Shown: positions 1-9,373 of the stretch, in pieces
How positions within the stretch are numbered: position 1 is the first letter of the stretch
Layout: every line of letters starts with the position of its first letter
NCBI GenBank assembly: GCA_963817785.1
Contig: CAWFPL010000003.1
Coordinates: 310,001-374,000 of the forward strand
Length of the DNA stretch: 64,000 nt
Source of the DNA: JAKALD01 sp963817785
Lineage (GTDB): Bacteria; Pseudomonadota; Gammaproteobacteria; Burkholderiales; SG8-39
Direction of reading: 5' to 3'
Made by a program: the position numbers and the translations under genes
Notes under the pieces: model-generated
What the model was told of the DNA's origin: nothing
The model's input: only the letters and a program-made list of their open reading frames with translations
Databases searched by the model: none

Positions 1-1
1 G

Positions 2-556
2 CTCCTTGCGCTCGCGTCCGCCGCGGCCTGGGGCGCCGAGGTCGCGGGCGTCACGCTGCCCGCGAGCGAGCAGGTCTCCGCGGGCGGTCCGGCGCTGGTG
101 CTGAACGGCGCGGGGCTGCGCCGCAAGTTCATCTTCAAGGTCTACGCGATCGGGCTATACCTGCCGCACCGGGCGCCGACCGCGGAACAGGCGCTTGCGC
201 TGGCCGGCCCGAAGGGCATCGACATCCGCATGCTGCGCGACGTGAACGCGGAAGAGTTCACCAACGCGCTGTTCGACGGCCTGCGTGCCAACCAGGGCGC
301 CTCCGGGATGAAGGCGATCGAGCCGCGCGCCAAGCAGCTCGCCGCCCTGATGGCGACGCTCAAGGAGGCCAAGGACGGCATGCGGATCGCGCTCGATTGG
401 CTGCCCGGGCAGGGCACGCGCGTCGCGGTCGACGGCAGACCGATCGGCGACGCGATCCCGGGTGAGGACTTCTACCGCGCGCTGCTCGGCATCTGGCTCG
501 GCCCGCACCCTGTGCAGGCCGACCTGAAGAGCGCGCTGCTCGGCGGCCCGAACTAG
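2..556 (+). CDS. Chalcone isomerase-like periplasmic protein (5' end outside window)
   Basis: The reading frame is open from base 2, so the gene begins before the window. The first visible residues are a hydrophobic stretch ending AAAWGAEVAG, which looks like the end of a signal peptide, so export is likely. The body contains LNGAGLRRKFIFKVYAIGLYLP, cut here as GAGLRRKFIFKVYAIGLY, typical of bacterial chalcone-isomerase-like (Chalcone_3) proteins. In that family no enzymatic activity is established for most bacterial members. A GTG at 98 would give a 152-residue product, but it would lie inside the conserved domain, so it is not the true start. The next gene begins 10 nt downstream on the same strand. 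Confidence 0.75.
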   Translation, partial: LLALASAAAWGAEVAGVTLPASEQVSAGGPALVLNGAGLRRKFIFKVYAIGLYLPHRAPTAEQALALAGPKGIDIRMLRDVNAEEFTNALFDGLRANQGASGMKAIEPRAKQLAALMATLKEAKDGMRIALDWLPGQGTRVAVDGRPIGDAIPGEDFYRALLGIWLGPHPVQADLKSALLGGPN

Positions 557-565
557 GCGGGTGGC

Positions 566-1225
566 ATGTTCATCGGGCATTACGCCGTCGCCTTCGCCGC
601 CAAGCGCCTCGCCCCCGCCGCCTCGCTCGGCACGCTGTTCCTCGCCTGCGAACTGGTCGACCTGGTGTGGCCGATGCTGCTGCTCGGGGGCGTCGAGCAC
701 GTGCAGGTCCGCGCCGAGGACCGCAGATTCTCGCCGCTGGTCTTCGTGCATTACCCCTGGACGCACAGCCTGCTGGCATGCGTGCTGTGGGCGCTCGCGC
801 TCGGCGTCGGGTACAGGCTGCTGAGGCATGATTCGCGCGCGGCGCTGGTGGTGGGCGCGGTCGTGCTGTCGCACTGGCTGCTCGACGCGATCGTGCACCG
901 GCGCGACCTGCCCTTGCTGCCGGGGGGACAGACCAAGGTGGGCCTCGATCTGTGGAGCTCGATCGGCGGCACGCTCGCGGTCGAAGGCGGTCTGTTCGCG
1001 CTCGGGGTGGCGCTCTACCTGCGTACCACCCGGGCGCGCGACTGGACGGGCGAGGCGGCCTTCTGGGTGCTGATCGCCTTCCTGATCGCGGCGTACCTCG
1101 GCGCGGCGTTCGGTCCGCCGCCGCCGAGCCTCGCGGTGCTGGCCGGCACGGGATTGGCCGGCTGGCTGATCGTGCCGTGGGGCTACTGGATCGACCGACA
1201 CCGCAGCATGAGCCTGCGGACCTGA
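566..1225 (+). CDS. Membrane-bound metal-dependent hydrolase-like protein
   Basis: This 219-residue protein has four to five hydrophobic segments and is predicted to lie in the inner membrane. It starts MFIGHYAVAF and carries two histidine/aspartate clusters, HYPWTHSLL near residue 63 and LSHWLLDAIVHRRDLP near residue 101. These resemble the conserved His/Asp positions of the YdjM/DUF457 group of membrane hydrolase-like proteins. No substrate can be assigned. The gene follows the chalcone-isomerase-like gene closely and precedes the fumarase-beta gene by 11 nt, so co-transcription is plausible. Confidence 0.6.
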   Translation: MFIGHYAVAFAAKRLAPAASLGTLFLACELVDLVWPMLLLGGVEHVQVRAEDRRFSPLVFVHYPWTHSLLACVLWALALGVGYRLLRHDSRAALVVGAVVLSHWLLDAIVHRRDLPLLPGGQTKVGLDLWSSIGGTLAVEGGLFALGVALYLRTTRARDWTGEAAFWVLIAFLIAAYLGAAFGPPPPSLAVLAGTGLAGWLIVPWGYWIDRHRSMSLRT

Positions 1226-1236
1226 GGAGACTTCGC

Positions 1237-1845
1237 ATGGCGCACTACGACTTCCAAATGCCGGTCACCGAGCAGCAGGTTCGGCGCCTGCGCGTGAACG
1301 ACACGGTCAGCCTGAATGGCACGCTGTACGGCATCCGCGACGCAACCCAGATTCACATGTTCGACCGCGGCCGCAAGACGCGCTTCGACCTCTCGGGGCA
1401 CGCGGTGATCCACACCGCGCCCAACGTGAAGAAGGTGGAAAAGAGCACCGCGTACCCGACCGGGTACGCGCCGGTGTGCATCGGCACGACGACCAGCGAC
1501 CGCATGGAGCGCTTCACGCGCCCGCTCATGCAGCAGTACGGCGTGCGCGTGATCATCGGCAAGGGCGGGCTGCGCGAGGGCTCGCTCGCCGCCTTTCGCG
1601 AGCTGGGCGGCGCTTACCTCGCGATCATCGGCGGCACCGCGGCGCTCGAGACGACCTGGATCGAGGCAATCGAGGACGTCGACCTGGACGACCTCAATCC
1701 CGAGTCGCTGTGGAAGTTCCGGGTGAAGGGCTTCGGGCCGCTGCTGGTCGCCATGGACAGCCAGGGCGGCAGCCTGTACACCAGCGTCCGGCAGGCGGCG
1801 CGCGAGCGGCGCGCGCAGGCCCTCGCCGGCCTGGGCGTGAAGTGA
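1237..1845 (+). CDS. Fumarase/tartrate dehydratase class I beta-type domain protein
   Basis: The ATG at 1237 is chosen because it follows GAGGAGA at 1224-1230 and gives a 202-residue protein matching only the C-terminal (beta) half of class I fumarases or the beta subunit of L-tartrate dehydratase. Visible family signatures are NGTLYGIRDATQIHMF near residues 27-42, DLSGHAVIHTAP near 49, and the GTTTSDRM and IGKGGL segments. The [4Fe-4S]-binding alpha half is not in the window, so the active enzyme would need a partner encoded elsewhere. The fumarate-reductase-like flavoprotein follows by 15 nt, which points to C4-dicarboxylate chemistry. Confidence 0.8.
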   Translation: MAHYDFQMPVTEQQVRRLRVNDTVSLNGTLYGIRDATQIHMFDRGRKTRFDLSGHAVIHTAPNVKKVEKSTAYPTGYAPVCIGTTTSDRMERFTRPLMQQYGVRVIIGKGGLREGSLAAFRELGGAYLAIIGGTAALETTWIEAIEDVDLDDLNPESLWKFRVKGFGPLLVAMDSQGGSLYTSVRQAARERRAQALAGLGVK

Positions 1846-1860
1846 AGCGGAGCGCGCCCG

Positions 1861-3600
1861 ATGCCTGCCATGCGTGAGACCGCGACCGACATCCTGATCC
1901 TCGGCTCCGGCGGCGCCGGGCTGTTCGCGGCGCTGCATGCGCACAAGGCCGCGCCCGAGCTCGCCATCACCGTCGCGGTGAAGGGCCTGCTCGGCAAATG
2001 CGGCTGCACGCGCATGGTGCAGGGCGGCTACAACGTCGCGCTCGCGGCCGGCGACTCGGTCGAGCGCCACTTCATGGACACGATCGAGGGCGGCAAGTGG
2101 CTGCCCGACCAGGAACTCGCCTGGAAGCTGGTGACGCTCGCGGTCGAGCGCATCCACGAGCTGGAGAACGAGCTGGGCTGCTTCTTCGACCGCAATCCGG
2201 ACGGCACGGTCCATCAGAAGGCCTTCGCGGGGCAGACCTTCGACCGCACGGTGCACAAGGGCGATCTCACCGGCATCGAGATCATCAACCGGCTGGCCGA
2301 GCAGGTGTGGGCGCGCAAGATCGCACGGCTCGAGGAGCATCGTGCGCTCGAGCTGGTGAAGACCGCCTCGGGCGATGCGCTCGCGGGGGTGCTCATGATC
2401 GACATGCGTACGGGGGAGTACCTGTTCGTGCGCGCGAAGGCGGTGTTGCTCGCCACCGGCGGCGGGCCGACGATGTACAAGTACCACACGCCGTCGGGCG
2501 ACAAGAGCTGCGACGGTTTGGCAATGGCGCTGCGCGCGGGACTCGCGCTGCGCGACATGGAGATGGTGCAGTTCCATCCGACCGGGCTGCTGGCCGGCGC
2601 GCACACGCGCATGACCGGCACGGTGCTGGAGGAGGGCCTGCGCGGCGCGGGCGGCTACCTGCTGAACGGCGCCGGCGAGCGCTTCATGCAGGGCTACGAC
2701 CCGCGCGGCGAGCGCGCCACGCGCGATGTCGTGTCGCGCGCCATGTATAGCGAGATGCGCGCCGGGCGCGTGACGCCGAACGGCGGCCTGCACATCGCGA
2801 TGGCGCACCTCGGCCCGGACAAGGTGAGGAAGCTGTTCAAGGGCATGGTCGAGCGCTGCGCCGACTGCGGCTTCGACCTGGCCGGCGGCCTGGTCGAGGT
2901 GGTGCCGACCGCGCACTACATGATGGGCGGCGTCGAGTTCGCGCAGGATTGCGCGACTGCGCTGCCGGCGCTCTACGTCGCCGGCGAGGACTCGGGCGGC
3001 GTGCACGGCGCCAACCGGCTCGGCGGCAACGGGGTCGCGAACTCGACCGTGTTCGGCGCGGTGGCGGGCGATGCCATGGCGGCGTGGGTGCGCAAGGACG
3101 GCGCGCTGCGCTCGCCGGACCGCGCGGCGCTCGAGGCGGTGATCGAGCGCTGCGAGCGGCCGTTCGCGCGCGGCGGCTCGGCCAAGCACGGCGCGCTGGA
3201 ACCCCTGCGCGAGCGGCTCTACGAGACGATGTGGGACAAGGTCGGCATCCTGCGCGAGGCGGCCGGGCTGCGCGCGGGGCTGGCCGAGCTCGCGGCGATC
3301 GACGCAGCCCTCGACGGGCACCGGATCGCCGACGCCAACCGCGCGTTCAGCCTCTCGTGGCACGACTGGCTGAACCTGAAGAGCCTCGCGCAAGTGAGCC
3401 GCGTGATCGCCGAAGCCGCCCTCGCGCGCGAGAACTCGCGCGGGGCGCACTTTCGCGCCGACTTCCCCGAGGCCGGAGCGCTCGAGAAGTCGGCGTACAC
3501 CAGCGTGCGGCTCGAGGGCGACGCTCTCGAAATCGCCCTCAAACCGGTGGCCTTCACGCGGGTGAGGCCGGGCGAATCGCTGCTGCGCGACGCGGCCTGA
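1861..3600 (+). CDS. Fumarate reductase/succinate dehydrogenase-like flavoprotein
   Basis: This is a 579-residue FAD protein. The Rossmann motif GSGGAG is at residues 15-20. Family motifs follow in order: VQFHPTGLLAG, RGAGGYLLN, ERATRDVVSRAM, TAHYMMGG and HGANRLGGNGVANSTVFG, so the substrate-binding His and Arg positions of FrdA/SdhA are present. Two changes stand out. The His that carries covalent FAD in FrdA (SHT..AEGG) is Cys here (GCTRMVQGG), and the Glu of RGEGG is Ala. FAD is therefore probably not bound covalently through histidine. No iron-sulfur or membrane-anchor subunit is adjacent. A second ATG at 1870 is an equally possible start. L-aspartate oxidase is a related alternative but fits less well. 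Confidence 0.8.
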   Translation: MPAMRETATDILILGSGGAGLFAALHAHKAAPELAITVAVKGLLGKCGCTRMVQGGYNVALAAGDSVERHFMDTIEGGKWLPDQELAWKLVTLAVERIHELENELGCFFDRNPDGTVHQKAFAGQTFDRTVHKGDLTGIEIINRLAEQVWARKIARLEEHRALELVKTASGDALAGVLMIDMRTGEYLFVRAKAVLLATGGGPTMYKYHTPSGDKSCDGLAMALRAGLALRDMEMVQFHPTGLLAGAHTRMTGTVLEEGLRGAGGYLLNGAGERFMQGYDPRGERATRDVVSRAMYSEMRAGRVTPNGGLHIAMAHLGPDKVRKLFKGMVERCADCGFDLAGGLVEVVPTAHYMMGGVEFAQDCATALPALYVAGEDSGGVHGANRLGGNGVANSTVFGAVAGDAMAAWVRKDGALRSPDRAALEAVIERCERPFARGGSAKHGALEPLRERLYETMWDKVGILREAAGLRAGLAELAAIDAALDGHRIADANRAFSLSWHDWLNLKSLAQVSRVIAEAALARENSRGAHFRADFPEAGALEKSAYTSVRLEGDALEIALKPVAFTRVRPGESLLRDAA

Positions 3601-3609
3601 CCCCGCGGC

Positions 3610-4278
3610 TCAACCGAGGTGCGTGCGGAAGAACTGCACGGTCCGGTCGCGCGCGAGCTTCGCGCTCGCAGCGTCGTAGGACCCGCGCTGGTCGCAGTTG
3701 AAGCCGTGCCCGGCGGGGTAATAGTGCGTGGTGGCCCCCGGGTGCGCGGCCGCGACTTTCTTGGCCTGCTCGAGGGTGATCGAGTGATCCTGCTCGCCGA
3801 AATGGAACATCACCGGGCACTTCGGCTGCTCGGCGATGAAGTTCGGGATCGAGCCGCCGTAGTACGGCGCCGCGCAGGCGAGGCCGGCAAGACGCGCCGC
3901 GGCCACCCACGCCACGGTCCCGCCCCAGCAATAGCCGACGATCCCGACCTTGCCCGCGGACTTGGCGGCCTCGATGGCGGCCTTCGTGTCCAGCATGGTC
4001 TGATCCCAGTTCAGCTTCTGCATGATGGCGACGCCGGCCTGGATGTCCTCCTGCGTGTAGCCGGTCTCGTAGTTGCGCCGCGCGCGGTCGTACATCGCCG
4101 GAGCGATCGCCAGATAGCCTTCGGCAGCATAGCCGTCGGCGACCGAGCGGATATGGCTGTTGACGCCGAAAATCTCCTGGATCACCACCACGCCGCCGCG
4201 CGGCTTGCCGGCGGGATCGGCGCGATACGCGGCGAGCTTATGGCCGTCGCCGGCGGTGAGTTCGATCATCTTGCCCAT
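3610..4278 (-). CDS. Dienelactone hydrolase family protein
   Basis: This 222-residue alpha/beta hydrolase is predicted to be cytosolic. The Cys-Asp-His triad of dienelactone hydrolases is visible: the nucleophile elbow GYCWGG, the Asp in FGEQDHSIT, and the His in PAGHGFNCD. Another family hallmark, VIQEIFGVNSHIR, lies near residue 32. The family opens lactones in aromatic ring-cleavage pathways, but many paralogues have unknown substrates. It converges on the flavoprotein gene with a 9-nt gap, and is divergent from the dehydrogenase gene that begins at 4371. Confidence 0.88.
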   Translation of the reverse strand: MGKMIELTAGDGHKLAAYRADPAGKPRGGVVVIQEIFGVNSHIRSVADGYAAEGYLAIAPAMYDRARRNYETGYTQEDIQAGVAIMQKLNWDQTMLDTKAAIEAAKSAGKVGIVGYCWGGTVAWVAAARLAGLACAAPYYGGSIPNFIAEQPKCPVMFHFGEQDHSITLEQAKKVAAAHPGATTHYYPAGHGFNCDQRGSYDAASAKLARDRTVQFFRTHLG

Positions 4279-4370
4279 GCGTTTCCTCCGTTGGTTGCGG
4301 CGGCCATTCTATGCGCCGGGCGCGCGCGGCGCCAAGTCGCGCCCGGGCCGCGGCGGGTAGAATCGCGCGC

Positions 4371-5375
4371 ATGAAAAAGACCGCTGACGAGCTGCTGACG
4401 CTGGCGCAGGCGGCGCTGGAACGCGCCAGCGCGCATCCGGCCATGGCCGCCGCCGCTGCCCGGCATCTGGTGCGCGCGGAGGAGCAGGGCCTGGCGACGC
4501 ACGGCATGTCGCGCGTGCCCTTTTACTGCTTGATGCTCAGGACCGGCCGGGCCGACGGGACCGCGCATCCGACGCTCGCGGCCGACAAGGCCGGGGTGTG
4601 CCTGATCGACAACCACGATGCGCTGCCCTACGAATCGTGCGCGTGGGCGATCGAGGAGGTGATCCAGCGCGCGCGCCGCAACGGCATCGGCTTCGCCGGC
4701 GTGACCAACAGCGCCCACGTCGGGGTGCTCGGCGTCCATCTGCTCGCGGTCGCGCAGGCGGGACTGGTCGGGCTTGCGTTCACCAACTCGCCGGCCGCGA
4801 TCCCGCCCTGGGGCGGCAGGAAGGCGCTGTTCGGCACCAACCCGGTGGCGGCGGTATTCCCGCGCCGCGGCGCCGAGCCGCTGGTGATCGACCTCGCGCT
4901 CACCACGGTGGTGCGCGGCAAGATCATGCTCGCGATGCAAAAAGGCGAGCGCATCCCCGAAGGCTGGGCGCTTGACCGCGACGGCAAGCCGACGACCGAC
5001 CCGAAGGAGGCGATCGAGCGCGGCAGCATGTTTCCGATCGGCGGCGCGAAGGGCGCGATGCTCGCACTCGCTTTCGAGCTGATCTGCGCCGCGCTCACCG
5101 GCTCCGCGATCGGCCCGGAAGCGGACTCGTTCTTCGCCGAGCAGGGCAACCGGCCGCGCATCGGCCAGGCCTTCCTCGCCATCGATCCGGCGGCGCTCGC
5201 CGGCACGGAGCGCTACCTGGAGCGCGTCGAGACGGTGGTCGGCGCGATGTGCGCCGACCCCGGGGTGCGCCTGCCCGGAGCGAGGCGCTTCGGCGCCGAG
5301 AAGCTCGCGCGCGCGCAAGGCATCGACGTGCCCGACGAGTTGCTGGCAAAAATCGAGCGCCTCGCGCGAGGCTGA
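4371..5375 (+). CDS. Malate/lactate/ureidoglycolate-type dehydrogenase (Ldh_2 family)
   Basis: The protein has 334 residues from the ATG at 4371. It belongs to the NAD(P)-dependent Ldh_2 family, unrelated to classical lactate dehydrogenase. Hallmarks are ATHGMSRVP near residue 40, GVTNSAHVGVLG near 107, FTNSPAAIPPWGG and GTNPVAAVFPR, and the late GGAKGAMLAL segment. The family reduces or oxidises 2-oxo acids such as malate, sulfolactate or ureidoglycolate; the substrate here is not decided by sequence. An in-frame upstream start at 4311 exists but lies in non-conserved sequence overlapping the promoter region of the divergent hydrolase gene. Confidence 0.82.
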   Translation: MKKTADELLTLAQAALERASAHPAMAAAAARHLVRAEEQGLATHGMSRVPFYCLMLRTGRADGTAHPTLAADKAGVCLIDNHDALPYESCAWAIEEVIQRARRNGIGFAGVTNSAHVGVLGVHLLAVAQAGLVGLAFTNSPAAIPPWGGRKALFGTNPVAAVFPRRGAEPLVIDLALTTVVRGKIMLAMQKGERIPEGWALDRDGKPTTDPKEAIERGSMFPIGGAKGAMLALAFELICAALTGSAIGPEADSFFAEQGNRPRIGQAFLAIDPAALAGTERYLERVETVVGAMCADPGVRLPGARRFGAEKLARAQGIDVPDELLAKIERLARG

Positions 5376-5823
5376 GCGTGGGCGAGCGCGCATCCCTCGA
5401 CGCGGTGATCGCCTTCCCGGCGATGCACGTCGGCGTACGCACCGCGGGCGAGGTGCTGGCCGAGATCGTCTATTTGCCGCTCGACACGCCGTTGCAGCCT
5501 CCGCGCAACGCTCTCGCCGAGCGCGCGGCGCGCCAGCTCGAGCGCTATGGCGCCGACCCGGACTACGCTTTCGATCTGCCGCTGGCGCACGCCGGGACGC
5601 CGTTCCAGCAGCGCGTGTGGCGGGCGATCGGTGCGATCCCGCGTGGCCGCGTGCGCTCCTACGGCGCCCTGGCGCAGGAGCTGCGCTCGGCGGCGCGCCC
5701 GGTCGGGCAGGCGTGCGGATCGAATCCGTTGCCGCTCGTCGTTCCGTGCCACCGCGTGGTGGCGGCGCGCGGCCTGGGCGGCTTCGCGCACCACGCCGCG
5801 GGCTTTCACCTGGAGGTCAAGCG

Positions 5824-6801
<978 letters not shown>

Positions 6802-6803
6802 CG

Positions 6804-7286
6804 ATGAAACGACCCAGCCATAGCGAGACGCCGGCCACGCAATTCCTCAAGGCGCACGGCGTCGCCTACACCGAGCATTTCTACGACTACGTCGAAAAGG
6901 GCGGCACCACGGTGTCCTCCGCCGCGCTCGGCGTGCCCGAGCACGCGGTCGTCAAGACCCTGGTGATGGAGGACGAGGCTACGAAGCCGCTGCTCGTGCT
7001 GATGCACGGCGATCGCCAGGTCTCGACCAAGAATCTCGCACGCCAGGCGGGTAGGAAGCGCATCGAGCCGTGCAGGCCGGAGGTGGCGCAGCGCCATTCT
7101 GGCTACCAGGTCGGCGGTACCTCGCCGTTCGGCGCGCGCAAGCGCATGCCGGTCTACATGGAGCGCTCGATCCTCGAGCTGCCGCAGGCCTACATCAACG
7201 GCGGGCGGCGCGGCTTCCTGGTTTGCCTCGCGCCCGGCGAGATCGTGCGCACGCTCGCGCCGCAACTGGTGGAAGCCGCAATCTAG
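6804..7286 (+). CDS. ybaK: Cys-tRNA(Pro)/Cys-tRNA(Cys) deacylase YbaK/EbsC
   Basis: This 160-residue protein is of full family length. YbaK-type proteins hydrolyse mischarged Cys-tRNA(Pro). Family features seen are ATQFLKAHGVAYTEHFYDY at the N terminus, VVKTLVMED, and the C-terminal GGTSPFGARKRMPVYME loop. The start ATG is 3 nt after the xerD stop, which implies translational coupling. Confidence 0.88.
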   Translation: MKRPSHSETPATQFLKAHGVAYTEHFYDYVEKGGTTVSSAALGVPEHAVVKTLVMEDEATKPLLVLMHGDRQVSTKNLARQAGRKRIEPCRPEVAQRHSGYQVGGTSPFGARKRMPVYMERSILELPQAYINGGRRGFLVCLAPGEIVRTLAPQLVEAAI

Positions 7287-7311
7287 GGCCGCCGGGAGCG
7301 CGCTCTGGCCG

Positions 7312-7662
7312 CTAGCGTTTGCGCTCGATGGTGACGCCGACGAGTTTGGCGTTGGCGAGGATCCCGATCTTGGCGGCGCTCACCTTCACCCAGGGGGCAC
7401 CGAACTCGTCGATCAGCATGCGCGCGATGCGGTCGGCGAGGGTTTCCACCAAGCGGAAGTGCCCGCTCGCGGAGAGCGCGCGAATGCGCAGCGCCACTGC
7501 CTCGTAGTCGATCGTATCCGCGACCTTGTCGCTGTGGAACACCGCATCGCTCGGCAGCCCGACGTCGAGGTCAATCGACACCGCCTGAGGTATGTGCTGC
7601 TCGCGCTTGTGGATGCCGATCAGCACCTCGACGCGCAGGTCGCGAATCAGAATGGCGTCCAT
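7312..7662 (-). CDS. folB: Dihydroneopterin aldolase
   Basis: FolB converts 7,8-dihydroneopterin to 6-hydroxymethyl-dihydropterin in folate synthesis. The protein is 116 residues from the ATG ending at 7662, the normal length; the open frame extends upstream but the extra residues are not FolB-like. Seen are the N-terminal IRDLRVEVLIGIHKREQ, the DTIDYEAVALRI segment, and FRLVETLADRIARMLI with the conserved Glu. It is transcribed towards ybaK and diverges from plsY, with a 143-nt shared upstream region. Confidence 0.9.
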   Translation of the reverse strand: MDAILIRDLRVEVLIGIHKREQHIPQAVSIDLDVGLPSDAVFHSDKVADTIDYEAVALRIRALSASGHFRLVETLADRIARMLIDEFGAPWVKVSAAKIGILANAKLVGVTIERKR

Positions 7663-7805
7663 AGCCAAGCGATTATAGAGGGTCCGCCGGGCTGCGCCCC
7701 GGACGTGCGGGCCTTCTGGCCTATTGCTGAAAGTCCGGGGCTGCGGCGCGATTGCATCGCGTTGCAGCACAGCGTTGTTCTTCGGGCCGCGTAGAATGCG
7801 CCCCG

Positions 7806-8435
7806 ATGCAGACCGCTCTTGTCGCCCTGGCCGCGTACGTGCTCGGCTCGGTCTCGTTCGCGATCGTCGTGAGCCGGGTGCTCGGCCTGCCCGATCCGCG
7901 CAGCTACGGCTCGCGCAACCCCGGCGCCACCAACGTGCTGCGCACCGGGCGCAGGACCGCCGCGGTGCTGACGCTGCTCGGGGATGCCGCCAAGGGATGG
8001 CTCGCGGTGTGGCTCGCGGGCCTTTACACCGGCGAGACCGCGCTCACCGGATGGGCGGTGCCGCTCGCGGGCCTGGTCGCGTTTCTCGGGCATCTGTTCC
8101 CGGTTTTTCACCGGTTTCGGGGTGGCAAGGGCGTGGCGACGGCCGCAGGCGTGCTGCTGGGGCTCAACCTCTGGCTCGGAGCGGCGACGCTGCTCACCTG
8201 GATCGCGATGGCCGTGTTTTTCCGCTACTCGTCGCTTGCTGCGCTGGTCGCCGCGCTGTTCGCGCCCGCCTATGCGTTCTGGCTGTTCGGTCTGCGTCCG
8301 GTGCTCGCGGTGGTGCTGGTGCTCGCCGCGCTCCTCGTGTGGCGGCACAAGGCGAACATCATGCGCCTGCTCGCCGGACAGGAGCAGCGCATCGGCGCGA
8401 AGCCGAAGGCCGGCGGCTCGGAGGCGCCGCAGTGA
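7806..8435 (+). CDS. plsY: Glycerol-3-phosphate acyltransferase PlsY
   Basis: PlsY is the inner-membrane enzyme that transfers acyl groups from acyl-phosphate to glycerol-3-phosphate, the first step of phospholipid synthesis. The 209-residue protein has five to six hydrophobic segments. The three conserved cytoplasmic motifs are visible: GSVSF followed by SYGSRNPGATNVLRTG, then HLFPVFHRFRGGKGVATA, and the late WRHKANIMRLLAGQE. The ATG at 7806 is chosen because it starts the first membrane helix. Its stop overlaps the GTG start of panE. Confidence 0.93.
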   Translation: MQTALVALAAYVLGSVSFAIVVSRVLGLPDPRSYGSRNPGATNVLRTGRRTAAVLTLLGDAAKGWLAVWLAGLYTGETALTGWAVPLAGLVAFLGHLFPVFHRFRGGKGVATAAGVLLGLNLWLGAATLLTWIAMAVFFRYSSLAALVAALFAPAYAFWLFGLRPVLAVVLVLAALLVWRHKANIMRLLAGQEQRIGAKPKAGGSEAPQ

Positions 8436-9373
8436 AGATTCTCGTTCTTGGTGCGGGGGCGGTCGGCGGCTATTTCGGCGGCCGGCTTGCCGAGGCCGGC
8501 GCCGACGTCACCTTCCTGGTGCGGCCCACGCGCGCCGGGCTGCTTGCGCGCCAGGGCCTGCGTATCGCCAGCCCCTACGGCGATCTGCGTCTGGCGGTGA
8601 ATTGCGTGACCCGGGAACAGGCGCGACCGGAGTACGACCTGGTGCTGTTCACGGCCAAGGCCTACGATCTCGCCGGTGCGATCGAGGCGATCGCACCGGC
8701 GATGGTTCGCGCGGCGCACGTGCTGCCGCTGCTGAACGGCATGGCGCACATGCAGGCTCTCGAGCAGCGCTTCGGGCGCGAGCGCGTGCTGGGCGGCGTG
8801 GCCTACATCGGCGCGACTCTCGCCGCGGGCGGCGAGATCCGCCATGTGAACGACCTGCACCGCGTGCTCTTCGGGCCGCGCGCCGCCGGCGCGCGGCCGG
8901 TGTGCGAGGCGCTGCTCGGCGCCTTCGCGCCCGCCAAGGCGCAAGCGGAGCTCGTCGATGCGATCGAGCACGCAATGTGGAACAAGTGGGTGTTCCTCGC
9001 CTCGCTTGCCGGCATGACCTGTCTGATGCGCGCCAGCGTCGGCGACATCGTCGCCACCGCCTCTGGCGAGAAGCTGATGCTTGCGATCCTGGAGGAATGC
9101 GCCGCGGTAGCGCGCGCCGAAGGCTATCCGGTGGCGGCACCGGCGCTGCAGAACTACCGCACCATGCTCACGCAGGACGGCTCGCCTCTCATCGCCTCGA
9201 TGCTGCGCGACCTGGAGGCGGGCGGGCCGACCGAAGGGGAGCACATTCTCGGCGCGCTGCTCGCTCTCGCGCGCCGGCACGGCCTCGACGCGCCGCTCCT
9301 CGAAGTGGCCGTCACGCACCTCGATGCCTATGCCATGCGCCGGGCCCGCGAGGCGTCGGCTAAGCCTGGTTGA
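8432..9373 (+). CDS. panE: 2-dehydropantoate 2-reductase (ApbA/PanE family)
   Basis: The enzyme reduces 2-dehydropantoate with NADPH in pantothenate synthesis. The GTG at 8432 places the nucleotide-binding motif LGAGAVGGYFGG at residues 5-16 and gives 313 residues, the usual size. Other hallmarks are the FTAKAYD segment, LPLLNGMAH, and the C-domain helix with NKWVFLASLAGMT containing the conserved Lys, and GSPLIASMLRDLEAGGPTEGEHI. It overlaps plsY by 4 nt (GTGA) and overlaps the convergent tsaD by 14 nt. Other members of this family act on different 2-oxo acids, so the exact substrate is inferred. Confidence 0.85.
   Translation: MKILVLGAGAVGGYFGGRLAEAGADVTFLVRPTRAGLLARQGLRIASPYGDLRLAVNCVTREQARPEYDLVLFTAKAYDLAGAIEAIAPAMVRAAHVLPLLNGMAHMQALEQRFGRERVLGGVAYIGATLAAGGEIRHVNDLHRVLFGPRAAGARPVCEALLGAFAPAKAQAELVDAIEHAMWNKWVFLASLAGMTCLMRASVGDIVATASGEKLMLAILEECAAVARAEGYPVAAPALQNYRTMLTQDGSPLIASMLRDLEAGGPTEGEHILGALLALARRHGLDAPLLEVAVTHLDAYAMRRAREASAKPG

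Noticed and set aside
1183..3450. 755-codon minus-strand frame opposite the fumarase-beta and flavoprotein genes
   Set aside because: Shadow frame: Arg/Ala/His-rich, no motifs, while the plus-strand genes have clear families.
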